Assembly: GCF_900102175.1 (NCBI RefSeq)
Contig: NZ_FNKN01000002.1
Coordinates: 778,314-842,313, forward strand
Reading direction: 5' to 3'
Length of the DNA stretch: 64,000 bases
Source: Microbacterium sp. cf332
GTDB taxonomy: Bacteria > Actinomycetota > Actinomycetes > Actinomycetales > Microbacteriaceae
Shown: positions 8,322-20,289 of the stretch, in pieces
Layout of the letters: each line of letters opens with the position of its first letter
How positions within the stretch are numbered: position 1 is the stretch's first letter
Notes under the pieces: model-generated
Told to the model about the DNA's origin: nothing
The model's database searches: none
The model's input: only the letters and a program-made list of their open reading frames with translations
Made by a program: the position numbers and the translations under genes

Positions 8322-9323
8322 GTGCCGTCGCTGAACCCCGCCATCGCCGAGATCCGCCGTGCCGTGCGGGCCTCGCTCGCGGCCCTGCCCGCCGGGAGCA
8401 CGGTCGTCGTGGCGCTCTCGGGCGGGGCCGACTCGCTCGCCCTCGCGGCTGCCACGGCCTTCGAGGCGCCGAAGCTCGGTCTCCGCGCCGCGTCGGTGAC
8501 GGTCGACCACAGCCTGCAGCCCGGCTCGGACGAGGTCGCGCTCGCCGCGGCCAACGCGGCAGCGGGCCTCGGGCTCGACCCCCTCGTGGTGCGCGTCGAG
8601 GTCGGAACGGCCGGTGGGCCCGAGGGTGCGGCCCGCGATGCCCGCTACGGCGTGCTCCGGGATGCTGCACGCGATGTCGGCGCGGCCGCCGTGCTCCTCG
8701 GGCACACGCTCGACGATCAGGCCGAGACCGTCCTGCTCGGGCTCGCGCGCGGCGCGGGTGCGACGAGCCTCGCCGGGATGGCCGCCGACCGCACCGATGA
8801 GGCGTCGGGCACCCGGTGGCTGCGCCCGCTACTGGCGGTGCGGCGCGAGACCACGGCTGCGGCGTGTGCCGCGGCGGGCCTCGACCCGTGGCACGATCCG
8901 CACAACCGCGACGACCGGTACCGCCGCGTGCGGGTCCGGGAACGGGTGCTGCCGCTCCTCGAGGCCGAGCTCGGGCCCGGCATCGCCGAGGCGCTGGCTC
9001 GCACGGCCGACCAGCTGCGCGAGGACACCGAGGCGTTCGACGACATGATCGCCGAGACGATCGAGGACATCGTCGAGCCGGCCGAGGCCGGCATCGCCAT
9101 TTCGGTCGCGGCGCTCGCGGCGAATCCGCCGGCGCTCCGGCACCGCATCATCCGTCATGTCGTGCAGAGCGAGTTCCACGAGAGCCTCACGCGCAGCCAG
9201 ACGCTCGAGGTCGCCCGGCTCGTGACCGACTACACCGGCCAGGGCCCGATCGACCTGCCCGGATGTCGCGCCCGCCGGGTCGGGCGCCTCGTCGAGTTCT
9301 CGGCGGGTGCGGGCGGCGCCTAA
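8322..9323 (+). CDS. tilS: tRNA(Ile)-lysidine synthase
   Basis: A 333-residue PP-loop ATPase with the motif SGGADSLAL at ~36-44. Further conserved segments are VDHSLQPGS and GHTLDDQAETVLL. TilS uses ATP and lysine to convert C34 of the CAU-anticodon tRNA-Ile to lysidine, so that it reads AUA. The start GTG at 8322 follows a TANNNT box without a Shine-Dalgarno. An in-frame extension back to 8082 is rejected as non-coding. It is followed by hpt after 9 bp, the usual actinobacterial order. The dacB-type carboxypeptidase gene commonly found upstream is absent. Confidence 0.95.
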   Translation: MPSLNPAIAEIRRAVRASLAALPAGSTVVVALSGGADSLALAAATAFEAPKLGLRAASVTVDHSLQPGSDEVALAAANAAAGLGLDPLVVRVEVGTAGGPEGAARDARYGVLRDAARDVGAAAVLLGHTLDDQAETVLLGLARGAGATSLAGMAADRTDEASGTRWLRPLLAVRRETTAAACAAAGLDPWHDPHNRDDRYRRVRVRERVLPLLEAELGPGIAEALARTADQLREDTEAFDDMIAETIEDIVEPAEAGIAISVAALAANPPALRHRIIRHVVQSEFHESLTRSQTLEVARLVTDYTGQGPIDLPGCRARRVGRLVEFSAGAGGA

Positions 9324-9326
9324 ACT
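9321..9326 (+). promoter_or_regulatory. -10 box for leaderless hpt
   Basis: TAAACT overlaps the tilS stop codon and lies six bases before the hpt ATG. No Shine-Dalgarno is visible, so hpt can probably be transcribed without a leader as well as by read-through. Confidence 0.6.
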
Positions 9327-9332
9327 CGTCGC

Positions 9333-9884
9333 ATGCGTGCCGCCGAGATCGCCGATCAGCTCACCGACGTCCTCGTCACGGAGGAGGAGATCCAGGCCAA
9401 GCTCGTCGAGCTCGCCGCACGGGTCGAGGCCGACTACGAGGGCAAGGAGCTCATCCTGGTCGGCGTCCTCAAGGGCGCCGTCATGGTGATGGCCGACTTC
9501 GCCCGCGCGCTCAAGCGCGACATCACGATGGACTGGATGGCGGTGTCGTCGTACGGGGCGAGCACGAAGTCGAGCGGTGTCGTCCAGATCCGCAAGGACC
9601 TCGACGCCGACCTGCACGGCAAGCACGTGCTGATCGTCGAGGACATCATTGACTCGGGCCTGACCCTCAGCTGGCTGCTCGAGAACTTCCAGTCGCGCGG
9701 CGCCGAGTCGCTCGAGGTGCTGGCGCTGCTGCGCAAGCCCGAGGCGGCCAAGGTCGAGATCGACTGCCGTTATGTGGGCTTCGACATCCCGAACGACTTC
9801 GTCGTGGGCTACGGCCTCGACTACGCCGAGAAGTACCGCAACCTGCGGGATGTCGCGATCCTCGCGCCGCACGTCTACAGCTGA
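9333..9884 (+). CDS. hpt: Hypoxanthine phosphoribosyltransferase
   Basis: A 183-residue purine-salvage enzyme that joins hypoxanthine or guanine to PRPP in the cytoplasm. The PRPP-binding signature is visible as VLIVEDIIDSGLTL near residues 100-113, together with GVLKGAVMVMADFAR and the C-terminal VGYGLDYAEKYRNL. The length matches the family. Its position between tilS and ftsH is conserved in actinobacteria. A TAAACT box six bases upstream suggests leaderless expression. Confidence 0.97.
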   Translation: MRAAEIADQLTDVLVTEEEIQAKLVELAARVEADYEGKELILVGVLKGAVMVMADFARALKRDITMDWMAVSSYGASTKSSGVVQIRKDLDADLHGKHVLIVEDIIDSGLTLSWLLENFQSRGAESLEVLALLRKPEAAKVEIDCRYVGFDIPNDFVVGYGLDYAEKYRNLRDVAILAPHVYS

Positions 9885-9981
9885 GCCGGCGTCGATCCTT
9901 CGTGGGGCGTGCGGGCTCCCGGTACGCCCAAAACGAACGCACAGAGCCCGCATAGTCCCCGCGGGGTAGCCTGATCGCACC

Positions 9982-11997
<2,016 letters not shown>

Positions 11998-12006
11998 GCT
12001 CGGGGC

Positions 12007-12597
12007 GTGGCCGTCGATCGCGAACGCGTCGCCGCCCTCGTGCGCGACCTGCTCGAGGCGATCGGGGAGGACCCCGACCGCCCCGGTCTGAAGCAGACCC
12101 CGCAGCGTGTGGCCGACGCCTATGCGGAGTTCTTCGCCGGCGTGGGCGCCGACGCGGCCGAACCCCTCGCGCACACCATCTCGGTGGCGCGGGGACCGGC
12201 GCCCGACACGCTGCCGTCGGGCGCGGTGATGGTGCGCGGCATCCGTTTCCGGTCGGTCTGCGAGCACCATCTGCTGCCGTTCGCCGGTCACGCCCACATC
12301 GCCTACCTGCCGGGGGAGCAGGTCGTCGGTCTGGGGGCGCTGCCGCGCGTCGTCGACACCCTGGCGGCCCGCCCGCAGGTGCAGGAGCGCCTGGGCGAGC
12401 AGATCGCCGACACCATCGCGGGTGCCCTCGATGCCCGCGGCGTGCTCGTCGTGCTGGATGCGGCGCACGAGTGCGTCACCATGCGGGGCGGTCGCCAGGC
12501 GGATGCCACGACGGTGACGGTCGCCGCTCGCGGGGCGTACATCGAGCCGGCGGCCCGTGCCGAGCTGATCGCCCTCATCTCGGGCGGCGCCTCATGA
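12007..12597 (+). CDS. folE: GTP cyclohydrolase I
   Basis: A 196-residue enzyme that converts GTP to 7,8-dihydroneopterin triphosphate, the first step of folate synthesis. Conserved segments are GLKQTPQRVADAY, the zinc-binding CEHHLLPFAGHAHIAYLP and the C-terminal CVTMRGGRQ. The start is GTG 12007, expressed without a Shine-Dalgarno. It overlaps folP by four bases (ATGA), which indicates translational coupling. It heads a folE-folP-folB-folK operon. Confidence 0.97.
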   Translation: MAVDRERVAALVRDLLEAIGEDPDRPGLKQTPQRVADAYAEFFAGVGADAAEPLAHTISVARGPAPDTLPSGAVMVRGIRFRSVCEHHLLPFAGHAHIAYLPGEQVVGLGALPRVVDTLAARPQVQERLGEQIADTIAGALDARGVLVVLDAAHECVTMRGGRQADATTVTVAARGAYIEPAARAELIALISGGAS

Positions 12598-13409
12598 CGA
12601 CGATCATGGGCATCCTCAACGTGACGCCCGATTCGTTCAGCGACGGGGGGCGCTACCTCGACCTCGATGCCGCCGTGATGCATGCCGAGGCGCTGCGCGA
12701 CGCCGGCGCGCACATCGTCGACATCGGCGGCGAGTCGACTCGGCCCGGCGCGGAGCGGGTCGCCCCCGAGACCGAGCGCGCGCGTGTCGTCCCGGCCGTC
12801 GAGGCGCTCGCGGCACGGGGGTTCGTCGTGAGCGTCGACACGATGAACGCCGCGACCGCGGCTGCCGCGGTGACGGCGGGAGCCCGCATCGTCAACGACG
12901 TGTCGGGCGGTCTCGCCGACCCCGAGATGTTCCCGGCCGTCGCGGAGTCGCGGGCGGACGTCGTCATCGGCCATTGGCGCGGACATTCGGCGGACATGTA
13001 CGCGACCGCGCGCTACGAGGACGTCGTCGGCGAGGTCGTCGCCGAGCTGCAGGAGCGCGTCGCGGCGGCCCTGGCCGCGGGCATCGCCCCCGAGCGCATC
13101 GTGCTCGACCCGGGCATCGGCTTCGGGAAGCGCGGCGACCAGAACTGGGCCGTGCTCGGCGGGCTCGGCCGCGTCGTGGCCCTCGGCCACCGGGTGCTCG
13201 TCGGCACGAGCCGCAAGGGGTTCCTGCGCGATGCGATGGATGAGCCCCCCGCATCCGACGGACAGACGGACCGTGGCCGTCGCGACCTGGCGACGGCCGT
13301 CACGAGCGTGCTCGCGGCCGATGCCGGCGCGTGGGGCGTGCGGGTGCACGATGTCGCGACCACCCGTGACGCGCTGGCCGTGCGGGCACGGTGGCGGGAG
13401 GCCTCATGA
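12594..13409 (+). CDS. folP: Dihydropteroate synthase
   Basis: A 271-residue TIM-barrel enzyme joining dihydropterin pyrophosphate and p-aminobenzoate; it is the sulfonamide target. Both family signatures are present: MGILNVTPDSFSDGG at the N-terminus and DIGGESTRPGA further in. LDPGIGFGKRG and the late GTSRKGFL sulfa-loop region are also visible. The ATG at 12594 overlaps the folE stop, and the folP stop in turn overlaps the folB start. A much longer upstream frame is only an antiparallel artefact of high GC. Confidence 0.97.
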   Translation: MTTIMGILNVTPDSFSDGGRYLDLDAAVMHAEALRDAGAHIVDIGGESTRPGAERVAPETERARVVPAVEALAARGFVVSVDTMNAATAAAAVTAGARIVNDVSGGLADPEMFPAVAESRADVVIGHWRGHSADMYATARYEDVVGEVVAELQERVAAALAAGIAPERIVLDPGIGFGKRGDQNWAVLGGLGRVVALGHRVLVGTSRKGFLRDAMDEPPASDGQTDRGRRDLATAVTSVLAADAGAWGVRVHDVATTRDALAVRARWREAS

Positions 13410-13774
13410 GCGACCGCATCACTCTGCGCGGCATCCGAGCGACGGGGCACCACGGCGTCTACGACCACGAACGTCGTGACGGGCAGGAGTTCGTCGCCGA
13501 CGTCGAGCTCGAGCTCTCGCTCGCCGACGCCGCCGCGAGCGACGACGTCGCCGACACGGTGCACTACGGCGAGCTGGCGGAGGCTGTCGCGGGCATCCTG
13601 TCGGGCGAGCCGGTGGACCTGCTCGAGACCGTGGCCGACCGCATCGTGCGCGCCGCCCTCGCATACGAGCGGGTCGACGCCGTCACCGCGACGGTGCACA
13701 AGCCGCAGGCGCCCATCACGGTGCCGTTCGGCGATGTCAGCGTGACCCTCACCCGCCGACGGGAGACCTCATGA
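13406..13774 (+). CDS. folB: Dihydroneopterin aldolase
   Basis: A 122-residue enzyme that cleaves dihydroneopterin to 6-hydroxymethyl-dihydropterin and glycolaldehyde. Typical segments are LRGIRATGHHGVYDHER at the N-terminus and VTVHKPQAPI towards the end. The ATG at 13406 overlaps the folP stop by ATGA, so I use it rather than the in-frame ATG at 13391 inside folP. It overlaps folK by four bases. Confidence 0.95.
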   Translation: MSDRITLRGIRATGHHGVYDHERRDGQEFVADVELELSLADAAASDDVADTVHYGELAEAVAGILSGEPVDLLETVADRIVRAALAYERVDAVTATVHKPQAPITVPFGDVSVTLTRRRETS

Positions 13775-14355
13775 GCCGCCGACTCGCCCAGGATTCTCCC
13801 TCGCTCCCCGACGACGACCAGCGCCCGGCGCAGCGTGCCGTCGTCGCCGTCGGCGCGAACCTCGGCGATCGCGCCGATACCGTCGCGCGTGCGGTCGCCG
13901 AGCTCGACGGGCTGCCGCTGACCCGCCTCGTCCGCGCCGCCGAGCCGCTCGAGACGGTCGCGCTGACCCTCGACGGGCCGGACGCCGAAGCGCCCGCCTA
14001 CCTCAACACCGTCGCGCTCGTCGACACGCGCCTCGCCCCGAGCGTGCTCCTGGCGTACCTGCATGCCATCGAGCAGCGGCACGGCCGCGCACCGCGCACC
14101 GCCGACCAGCCGCGCTGGCAGGACCGCACCCTCGATCTCGACCTCATCGTCCACGGGGATGCCGTGATCGACACGCCGACCCTGGTGCTGCCGCATCCGC
14201 GGGCGGCCGAGCGCGACTTCGTCCTGGGCCCCTGGCTCGCCGTCGATCCCGACGCGGCGATCCCCGGACGGGGTCGCGTCGATGCGCTCCTCGCGGCGCT
14301 GTCCGATGCGCACGCCTCGGGTGCCGGCCCGGGCGCCCCCGGGGGTGCGCCGTGA
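13771..14355 (+). CDS. folK: Hydroxymethyl-dihydropterin pyrophosphokinase
   Basis: A 194-residue enzyme transferring pyrophosphate from ATP to 6-hydroxymethyl-dihydropterin. GANLGDR and the signature RWQDRTLDLDLI are clear, and LPHPRAAERDFVLGP completes the family pattern. The first 20 residues are an extra polar extension. The start ATG overlaps the folB stop, and the stop overlaps the next gene's GTG, so the whole folate operon is translationally linked. Confidence 0.95.
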   Translation: MSRRLAQDSPSLPDDDQRPAQRAVVAVGANLGDRADTVARAVAELDGLPLTRLVRAAEPLETVALTLDGPDAEAPAYLNTVALVDTRLAPSVLLAYLHAIEQRHGRAPRTADQPRWQDRTLDLDLIVHGDAVIDTPTLVLPHPRAAERDFVLGPWLAVDPDAAIPGRGRVDALLAALSDAHASGAGPGAPGGAP

Positions 14356-14840
14356 GACGCACATCGCCCGCGTCTCTCATCGTGGCGGCGGTGCTCGGCA
14401 TCGCCGCCGGCTTCGTGATCGATCAGGCGCTCACCTCGGCGGGACGCGCCACGTTCACGCCCTCGATCATGCTGCCGGTGCTCTTCGTGCTGCTGGGGGT
14501 GTCGGTGGTGGCCCTGGCGTTACCGATCCGGCGCTCCACACGCGGCCTGGCGCCCCGCGTGGATCCGTTCCGAGCCCTGCGGGTCGCGATGCTTGCGAAG
14601 GCGTCGAGCATCGTCGGGGCCGTCGTCGGCGGCATCGGCGTCGGTCTGCTGCTGTTCCTCTTCACACGACCGGTCACCCCGTCAGTAGGCTCATCGGGAG
14701 CGGTCGTCGCCGTGATCGTCGGGGCCGTCGTGCTCGTGGCGGCCGGCGTGATCGCCGAACAGCTGTGCACCATTCGGAAGGACGACGATGACGACCAGCC
14801 CGGACCACCCGAGCCCGACGCCACTCCCTCCCACCACTGA
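14352..14840 (+). CDS. DUF3180 membrane protein
   Basis: A 162-residue protein with four predicted membrane helices (roughly 9-27, 38-58, 86-107 and 117-137) and a charged, Asp/Pro-rich C-terminal tail. DUF3180 proteins occur after folK in many actinobacteria. Their function is unknown. The GTG at 14352 overlaps the folK stop. Its 3' end overlaps the next gene by 53 bases, an unusually long overlap that implies tight coupling. Confidence 0.85.
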   Translation: MRRTSPASLIVAAVLGIAAGFVIDQALTSAGRATFTPSIMLPVLFVLLGVSVVALALPIRRSTRGLAPRVDPFRALRVAMLAKASSIVGAVVGGIGVGLLLFLFTRPVTPSVGSSGAVVAVIVGAVVLVAAGVIAEQLCTIRKDDDDDQPGPPEPDATPSHH

Positions 14841-15396
14841 CGCGGCGGAGCCGGGGGCGATCGATCCGACGCTCGACGCCGGTACCTACGACCGCATCCG
14901 CGAGCCCCGCAGCGCAGGCCGCCTGGCACTCGAGCAGGGGGTCTGGCACCAGATCTCGCGCAAGTACCTCGCCGTCCAGCTGATCAGCAACGGCGTCGTC
15001 CTCGCGATCATCGTGACGGCGATGCTCGTGCTCGTGCTGCTGGTCGATCAGATGTGGGCGCTCATCCCGGGACTCATCCTGGCGGCGCTCACGATCGCGG
15101 GCATGGCCGTCCTGCCCCGGCAGGTGCGCTCGATCGGATACCAGCTGCGCGAGGACGACCTCGTGTTCCGCCGCGGCATCCTGTGGCAGCGGATGGTCGC
15201 CGTGCCCTACGGGCGCATGCAGCTCGTCGACATAACGCACGGCCCGCTCGACCGCGGCTTCGGCATCGCGCAGCTGAAGTTCGTCACGGCCGCGGCGGCC
15301 ACCGGCGTCGTCATCCCGGGTCTCACGCAGCAGGCGGCCGAGGCGCTGCGCGACCACCTCATGTCGGTCGCCGAGACGCGACGGGCCGGACTGTGA
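14788..15396 (+). CDS. Membrane protein with bacterial PH domain (YdbS-like)
   Basis: A 202-residue protein with a Pro/Thr-rich N-terminus, two membrane helices (~64-103) and a C-terminal bPH2 domain (YQLREDDLVFRRGILWQR, then VPYGRMQLVDITHGPLDR). YdbS/YdbT pairs are membrane proteins of unclear function. In Bacillus they affect resistance to some antimicrobial peptides. It overlaps the upstream gene by 53 bases and the downstream one by four (GTGA). Confidence 0.88.
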   Translation: MTTSPDHPSPTPLPPTTDAAEPGAIDPTLDAGTYDRIREPRSAGRLALEQGVWHQISRKYLAVQLISNGVVLAIIVTAMLVLVLLVDQMWALIPGLILAALTIAGMAVLPRQVRSIGYQLREDDLVFRRGILWQRMVAVPYGRMQLVDITHGPLDRGFGIAQLKFVTAAAATGVVIPGLTQQAAEALRDHLMSVAETRRAGL

Positions 15397-17261
15397 CCGA
15401 TCCGACCCCCGAGCCGGGGCCGAACCCGGTCGCCGGCCCCGACCTGAGCCCGCCGCCCGTCGACGCGGCCGGATCGGCGCCACCCGCCGAGCTCGTGCGC
15501 TCGCCGCTCAGCGACGGCGAGTGGCATCGGCTGCATCCGCTGACGCCGTTGCTGCGGGGCGGACTCGCTCTGCTCGTCGTGCTCGGCATCGTCGTCGCGA
15601 ACCTGCGCGACCGGCTCATCGCCATCTTCGTGCCCGCTTTCGCGCCCGATGCGCCCATCGACGAGTGGGAGGAGTACGAGGCCGCCGGCGATCCCATCGG
15701 ATGGGTCGTCGCGAACAACCTCCTGCTCATCGCGCTGCTCATCACCCTCGGGGTGCTCGCGGTCGTCATCGGCGGGTTCTATCTGTCGTGGCGGTTCCAC
15801 ACGTTCCGCATCACGGGCGACGACGTCGAGGTGCGAAGCGGCATCCTGTCGCGCACCCACCGTCGCGCACCGCTCGACCGGGTGCAGGGCGTCAACCTCA
15901 CGCGGCCCGCGATCGCCCGGCTGCTCGGTGCCGCCAAGCTCGAGATCGTGGGTGCGGGCGCCGACGCCAACGTCAAGCTCGAGTACCTCTCGACCGGCAA
16001 CGCCGAGACGATCCGTGCTGACATCCTCCGTCTGGCCTCGGGTCAGCGCCTCGCGGAGCAGCGTGCCGCGGCCGCCGCCGCGGGCGGAGCGCGTCACGGC
16101 GTCACCGACACCGTGACGCGGGGCCTGACCGGACTCATCGAGGGCGACGACGCCGACGGCGTCGAGCCGGCGTCGGTCGTCCGCATTCCGCCGGGGAGGC
16201 TCGTCGCTTCGCAGGTCGCCGGCTGGGGCACCGTCATGATCCTCGCCGGCGCCACGATGCTCGCGATCGCGCTGTCGCAGGGCGTCTTCTGGGTGCTGTT
16301 CGCCTACTTCCCCGCGCTGCTGGGCCTCGGCGCCTACTGGGTGCGCTCGATCGTGAAGTCGCTGCGCTACTCGATCGCTCCGACCCGTGACGGGGTGCGC
16401 GTGACCTTCGGCCTGTTCACGACGGTGTCGGAGATCCTGCCGCCCGGGCGCATCCACGCCGTCGAGATCACCCAGCCCATCTTCTGGCGGGCGTTCGGGT
16501 GGTGGTCGGTGCGGATCAACCGGATGACGGGACGCAGCGCATCCGACACCACGACCGATCAGTTCACCACGGTCCTCCCCGTCGGCACCCTCGCCGACGT
16601 CGAGCGCGTGCTCGGGCTCATCCTGCCGACCGTCGGCGACGAGGAGCGGGCGGCGATCGTCCGTGACGGCGTGCTCGGCGGCGCGGCGTCCGACGGCGGA
16701 TACCTGACGACGCCGCGCCGCGCACGCATCCTGCGTCCGCTGTCGTGGCGACGGAACGGCCTCACGATCGACGGCGACCTGCTGCTGCTGCGCCGCGGTG
16801 TCGTCTGGCGGAAGCTCGCGGTCCTGCCGCTCGCGCGGCTGCAGTCCTTGGGCGTGCACCAGGGCCCGGTCGACCGGGCCCTGCGCGTCGCGACGCTGCG
16901 CGCCCACACCGTCGCCGGGCCGGTGCTCACCTCGGTGACGGGTATCGACCGCGATGACGCGATCGCGTCGTTCGAGCGGGTCGCCCGGGTGGCCGTCTCG
17001 GCGGCCGCGTCCGATCGCTCGCACCGCTGGGCCGAGGCGACGGATGGCGGCGCGCCCAGTCCCGAGCCCGCGTGGGACGTCGCGTCGACGACGCCGGCGC
17101 CCCTGCCTGTTCCGAGCCCGAGCCCGCAGCCGAGCCCGACGCCCCCGGTCCCGACCGCGCTGCCGCCCGGTGCCGCGCCGCCGCCGCCCTACGTGCCACC
17201 GCCCGCAGACATCGACCCCGACGTCGCTTCGTCGGATGCATCGCCGGCGGCGGACCGATGA
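15393..17261 (+). CDS. Membrane protein with three bacterial PH domains (YdbT-like)
   Basis: A 622-residue partner of the preceding protein. A Pro-rich N-terminus is followed by alternating membrane-helix pairs and three bPH2 repeats, each starting at a segment like FRITGDDVEVRSGILSR (first), YSIAPTRDGVRVTFGLF (second) or LTIDGDLLLLRRGVVWRK (third). The C-terminal ~80 residues are Pro/Ser-rich and probably disordered. The GTG at 15393 overlaps the stop of the previous gene. Function is unknown. Conserved pairing with the YdbS-like gene suggests a complex. Confidence 0.87.
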   Translation: MTDPTPEPGPNPVAGPDLSPPPVDAAGSAPPAELVRSPLSDGEWHRLHPLTPLLRGGLALLVVLGIVVANLRDRLIAIFVPAFAPDAPIDEWEEYEAAGDPIGWVVANNLLLIALLITLGVLAVVIGGFYLSWRFHTFRITGDDVEVRSGILSRTHRRAPLDRVQGVNLTRPAIARLLGAAKLEIVGAGADANVKLEYLSTGNAETIRADILRLASGQRLAEQRAAAAAAGGARHGVTDTVTRGLTGLIEGDDADGVEPASVVRIPPGRLVASQVAGWGTVMILAGATMLAIALSQGVFWVLFAYFPALLGLGAYWVRSIVKSLRYSIAPTRDGVRVTFGLFTTVSEILPPGRIHAVEITQPIFWRAFGWWSVRINRMTGRSASDTTTDQFTTVLPVGTLADVERVLGLILPTVGDEERAAIVRDGVLGGAASDGGYLTTPRRARILRPLSWRRNGLTIDGDLLLLRRGVVWRKLAVLPLARLQSLGVHQGPVDRALRVATLRAHTVAGPVLTSVTGIDRDDAIASFERVARVAVSAAASDRSHRWAEATDGGAPSPEPAWDVASTTPAPLPVPSPSPQPSPTPPVPTALPPGAAPPPPYVPPPADIDPDVASSDASPAADR

Positions 17262-17962
17262 CCGCGGCCTCGCGCCTGGGCGTCGGCATCATCGGTGCGG
17301 GTCGAGTGGGCCCGGTCATCGGCGCGGCGCTCGCGGGCGCCGGGCACGCCCTCACCGGCATCACCGCGGGATCCGACCGCGAACGCGTCGACGCGGTGAT
17401 CCCGGGCATCCCGGTGCTCGACGCCGACGAGGTCGTGCGCCGCAGCGAGCTCGTCGTCATCGCGGTCCCGCATGACGAGCTCGGGCCGCTCGTCAGCGGG
17501 CTCGCCGAGCTCGGCGCCTGGCAGGTCGGGCAGCTCGTGCTGCACACCGACCCGGGGCACGGCCTCGAGGTACTGGCCCCCGCCGCTGCGCGCGGTGCGA
17601 TCCCGCTCGCCGTGCATCCGGCGATCGCCTTCACCGGGTCCACCCTCGACCTGCGTCAGCTCGTCGGCGCCTATGCCGCTGTGACCGCCCCCGCCGCCGT
17701 CCTGCCGATCGGGCAGGCGCTCGCCGTGGAACTCGGATGCGAGCCCGTCGTCGTCGCCGACCGCGACCGCCCGGCTTACGGCGAGGCGATCGCGACCGCG
17801 ACGCACTTCGCGGCGTCGATCGTGCAGCAGTCCGCGGCTCTGCTCGACGACGCCGGCGTGCCCGCTCCGGGCCGGTTCCTGTCGACGCTCGTGCATTCGA
17901 CGGTCGAGCGGGCGCTGACGGCCGCCGGCCGTGGCGCAGCGCCCGATGACGAGCTGCTGTGA
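17258..17962 (+). CDS. Rossmann-like, DUF2520 domain protein
   Basis: A 234-residue protein with an N-terminal dinucleotide-binding fold (VGIIGAGRVG at ~9-18) and a C-terminal all-helical DUF2520 domain beginning around residue 130. It resembles short-form 6-phosphogluconate or ketopantoate reductases, but no substrate is established. In related genomes it normally sits directly before panC. Here the next gene is SUMF1-like instead. Start and stop overlap both neighbours by four bases. Confidence 0.87.
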   Translation: MTAASRLGVGIIGAGRVGPVIGAALAGAGHALTGITAGSDRERVDAVIPGIPVLDADEVVRRSELVVIAVPHDELGPLVSGLAELGAWQVGQLVLHTDPGHGLEVLAPAAARGAIPLAVHPAIAFTGSTLDLRQLVGAYAAVTAPAAVLPIGQALAVELGCEPVVVADRDRPAYGEAIATATHFAASIVQQSAALLDDAGVPAPGRFLSTLVHSTVERALTAAGRGAAPDDELL

Positions 17963-18618
17963 CCGACGTCGAACTGGCCCGCATCCCCGCCGGTGAGCTG
18001 CCGGTCGCGGGTGCGCGTCGCGGTCCCCGGGTCGAGGCGTTCGAGATGGGCGTCTACCCCGTGACCGAGGAGCAGCTCGGCGAGCTGCTCGGGATCACCG
18101 CGGCGCATCCCCGAAGGCCGGCTGTGGACCTGTCGTGGCTGCGAGCGGTGCGGTTCTGCAACGCGCTGTCGGAGTGGGAGGGTCTCGACACCGCCTACGC
18201 CGTGGACGGCGACACGGTGCGGTGGGACGAGGACGCCGACGGATACCGGCTGCCGACCGAGCTCGAATGGGAGTACGCGTGCCGCGCGGGCTCGGGCGCT
18301 GCGCAGTACGGCCCGCTGTCCGAGGTCGCGTGGACCGCGTCGGACGGCGTCTCGTCGCCGCAGCCTGTCGGCGGCCGGCATCCCAATCTCTTCGGGCTCT
18401 TCGACACGCTCGGCAACGTGTCGGAGTGGTGCTGGGACCTCGTCGCCCCCGATGCCGGGTCGCGTGACCGGGTGTTCCGGGACGGCAGCTTCGCCGACGC
18501 CCCGACGTCGGTGCGCGCCGGCACGCGCCGCGGTGCGCCGCCGAGCAGCACGCACGACGACATCGGCCTGCGCGTCGCCCGCGGGCCGTACGCCGGGCCG
18601 CCCGGCGCCCCGGCGTAG
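17959..18618 (+). CDS. SUMF1/FGE-sulfatase-type protein (formylglycine-generating-enzyme fold)
   Basis: A 219-residue C-type-lectin-like domain of the FGE-sulfatase family. Typical landmarks are the opening ARIPAGEL, the core RLPTELEWEYACRAG, GLFDTLGNVSEWCWD, and the ending VFRDGSFAD...GLRVAR. The cysteine pair that binds copper in true formylglycine-generating enzymes is not visible in the C-terminal third. No sulfatase gene is in the window. It is therefore more likely a relative with another role. It overlaps the DUF2520 gene by four bases and precedes lysS. Confidence 0.82.
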   Translation: MTDVELARIPAGELPVAGARRGPRVEAFEMGVYPVTEEQLGELLGITAAHPRRPAVDLSWLRAVRFCNALSEWEGLDTAYAVDGDTVRWDEDADGYRLPTELEWEYACRAGSGAAQYGPLSEVAWTASDGVSSPQPVGGRHPNLFGLFDTLGNVSEWCWDLVAPDAGSRDRVFRDGSFADAPTSVRAGTRRGAPPSSTHDDIGLRVARGPYAGPPGAPA

Positions 18619-18636
18619 CACCCGCAGTGCGCTCGG

Positions 18637-18642
18637 TAGACT
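18637..18642 (+). promoter_or_regulatory. -10 box of lysS
   Basis: TAGACT lies 31 bases before the lysS ATG, with an AGGAG Shine-Dalgarno in between. Unlike many promoters here it gives a normal leadered mRNA. Confidence 0.5.
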
Positions 18643-18673
18643 GGCACGTCGAATCCCGAGGAGTTTTTCTGCC

Positions 18674-20191
<1,518 letters not shown>

Positions 20192-20289
20192 CCCCGTCGG
20201 CTCCTGCGCGCCGAGGAGCGCGAGCGGTCTCTCCACATCCCGCCGGGACGGGGCCCGGCGCCGGGGCGCGCGCCGCCAGCCTGGTCTGC

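Noticed and set aside
17959..18618. Sulfatase-activating formylglycine-generating enzyme
   Set aside because: The catalytic cysteine pair is not visible and no sulfatase is nearby.
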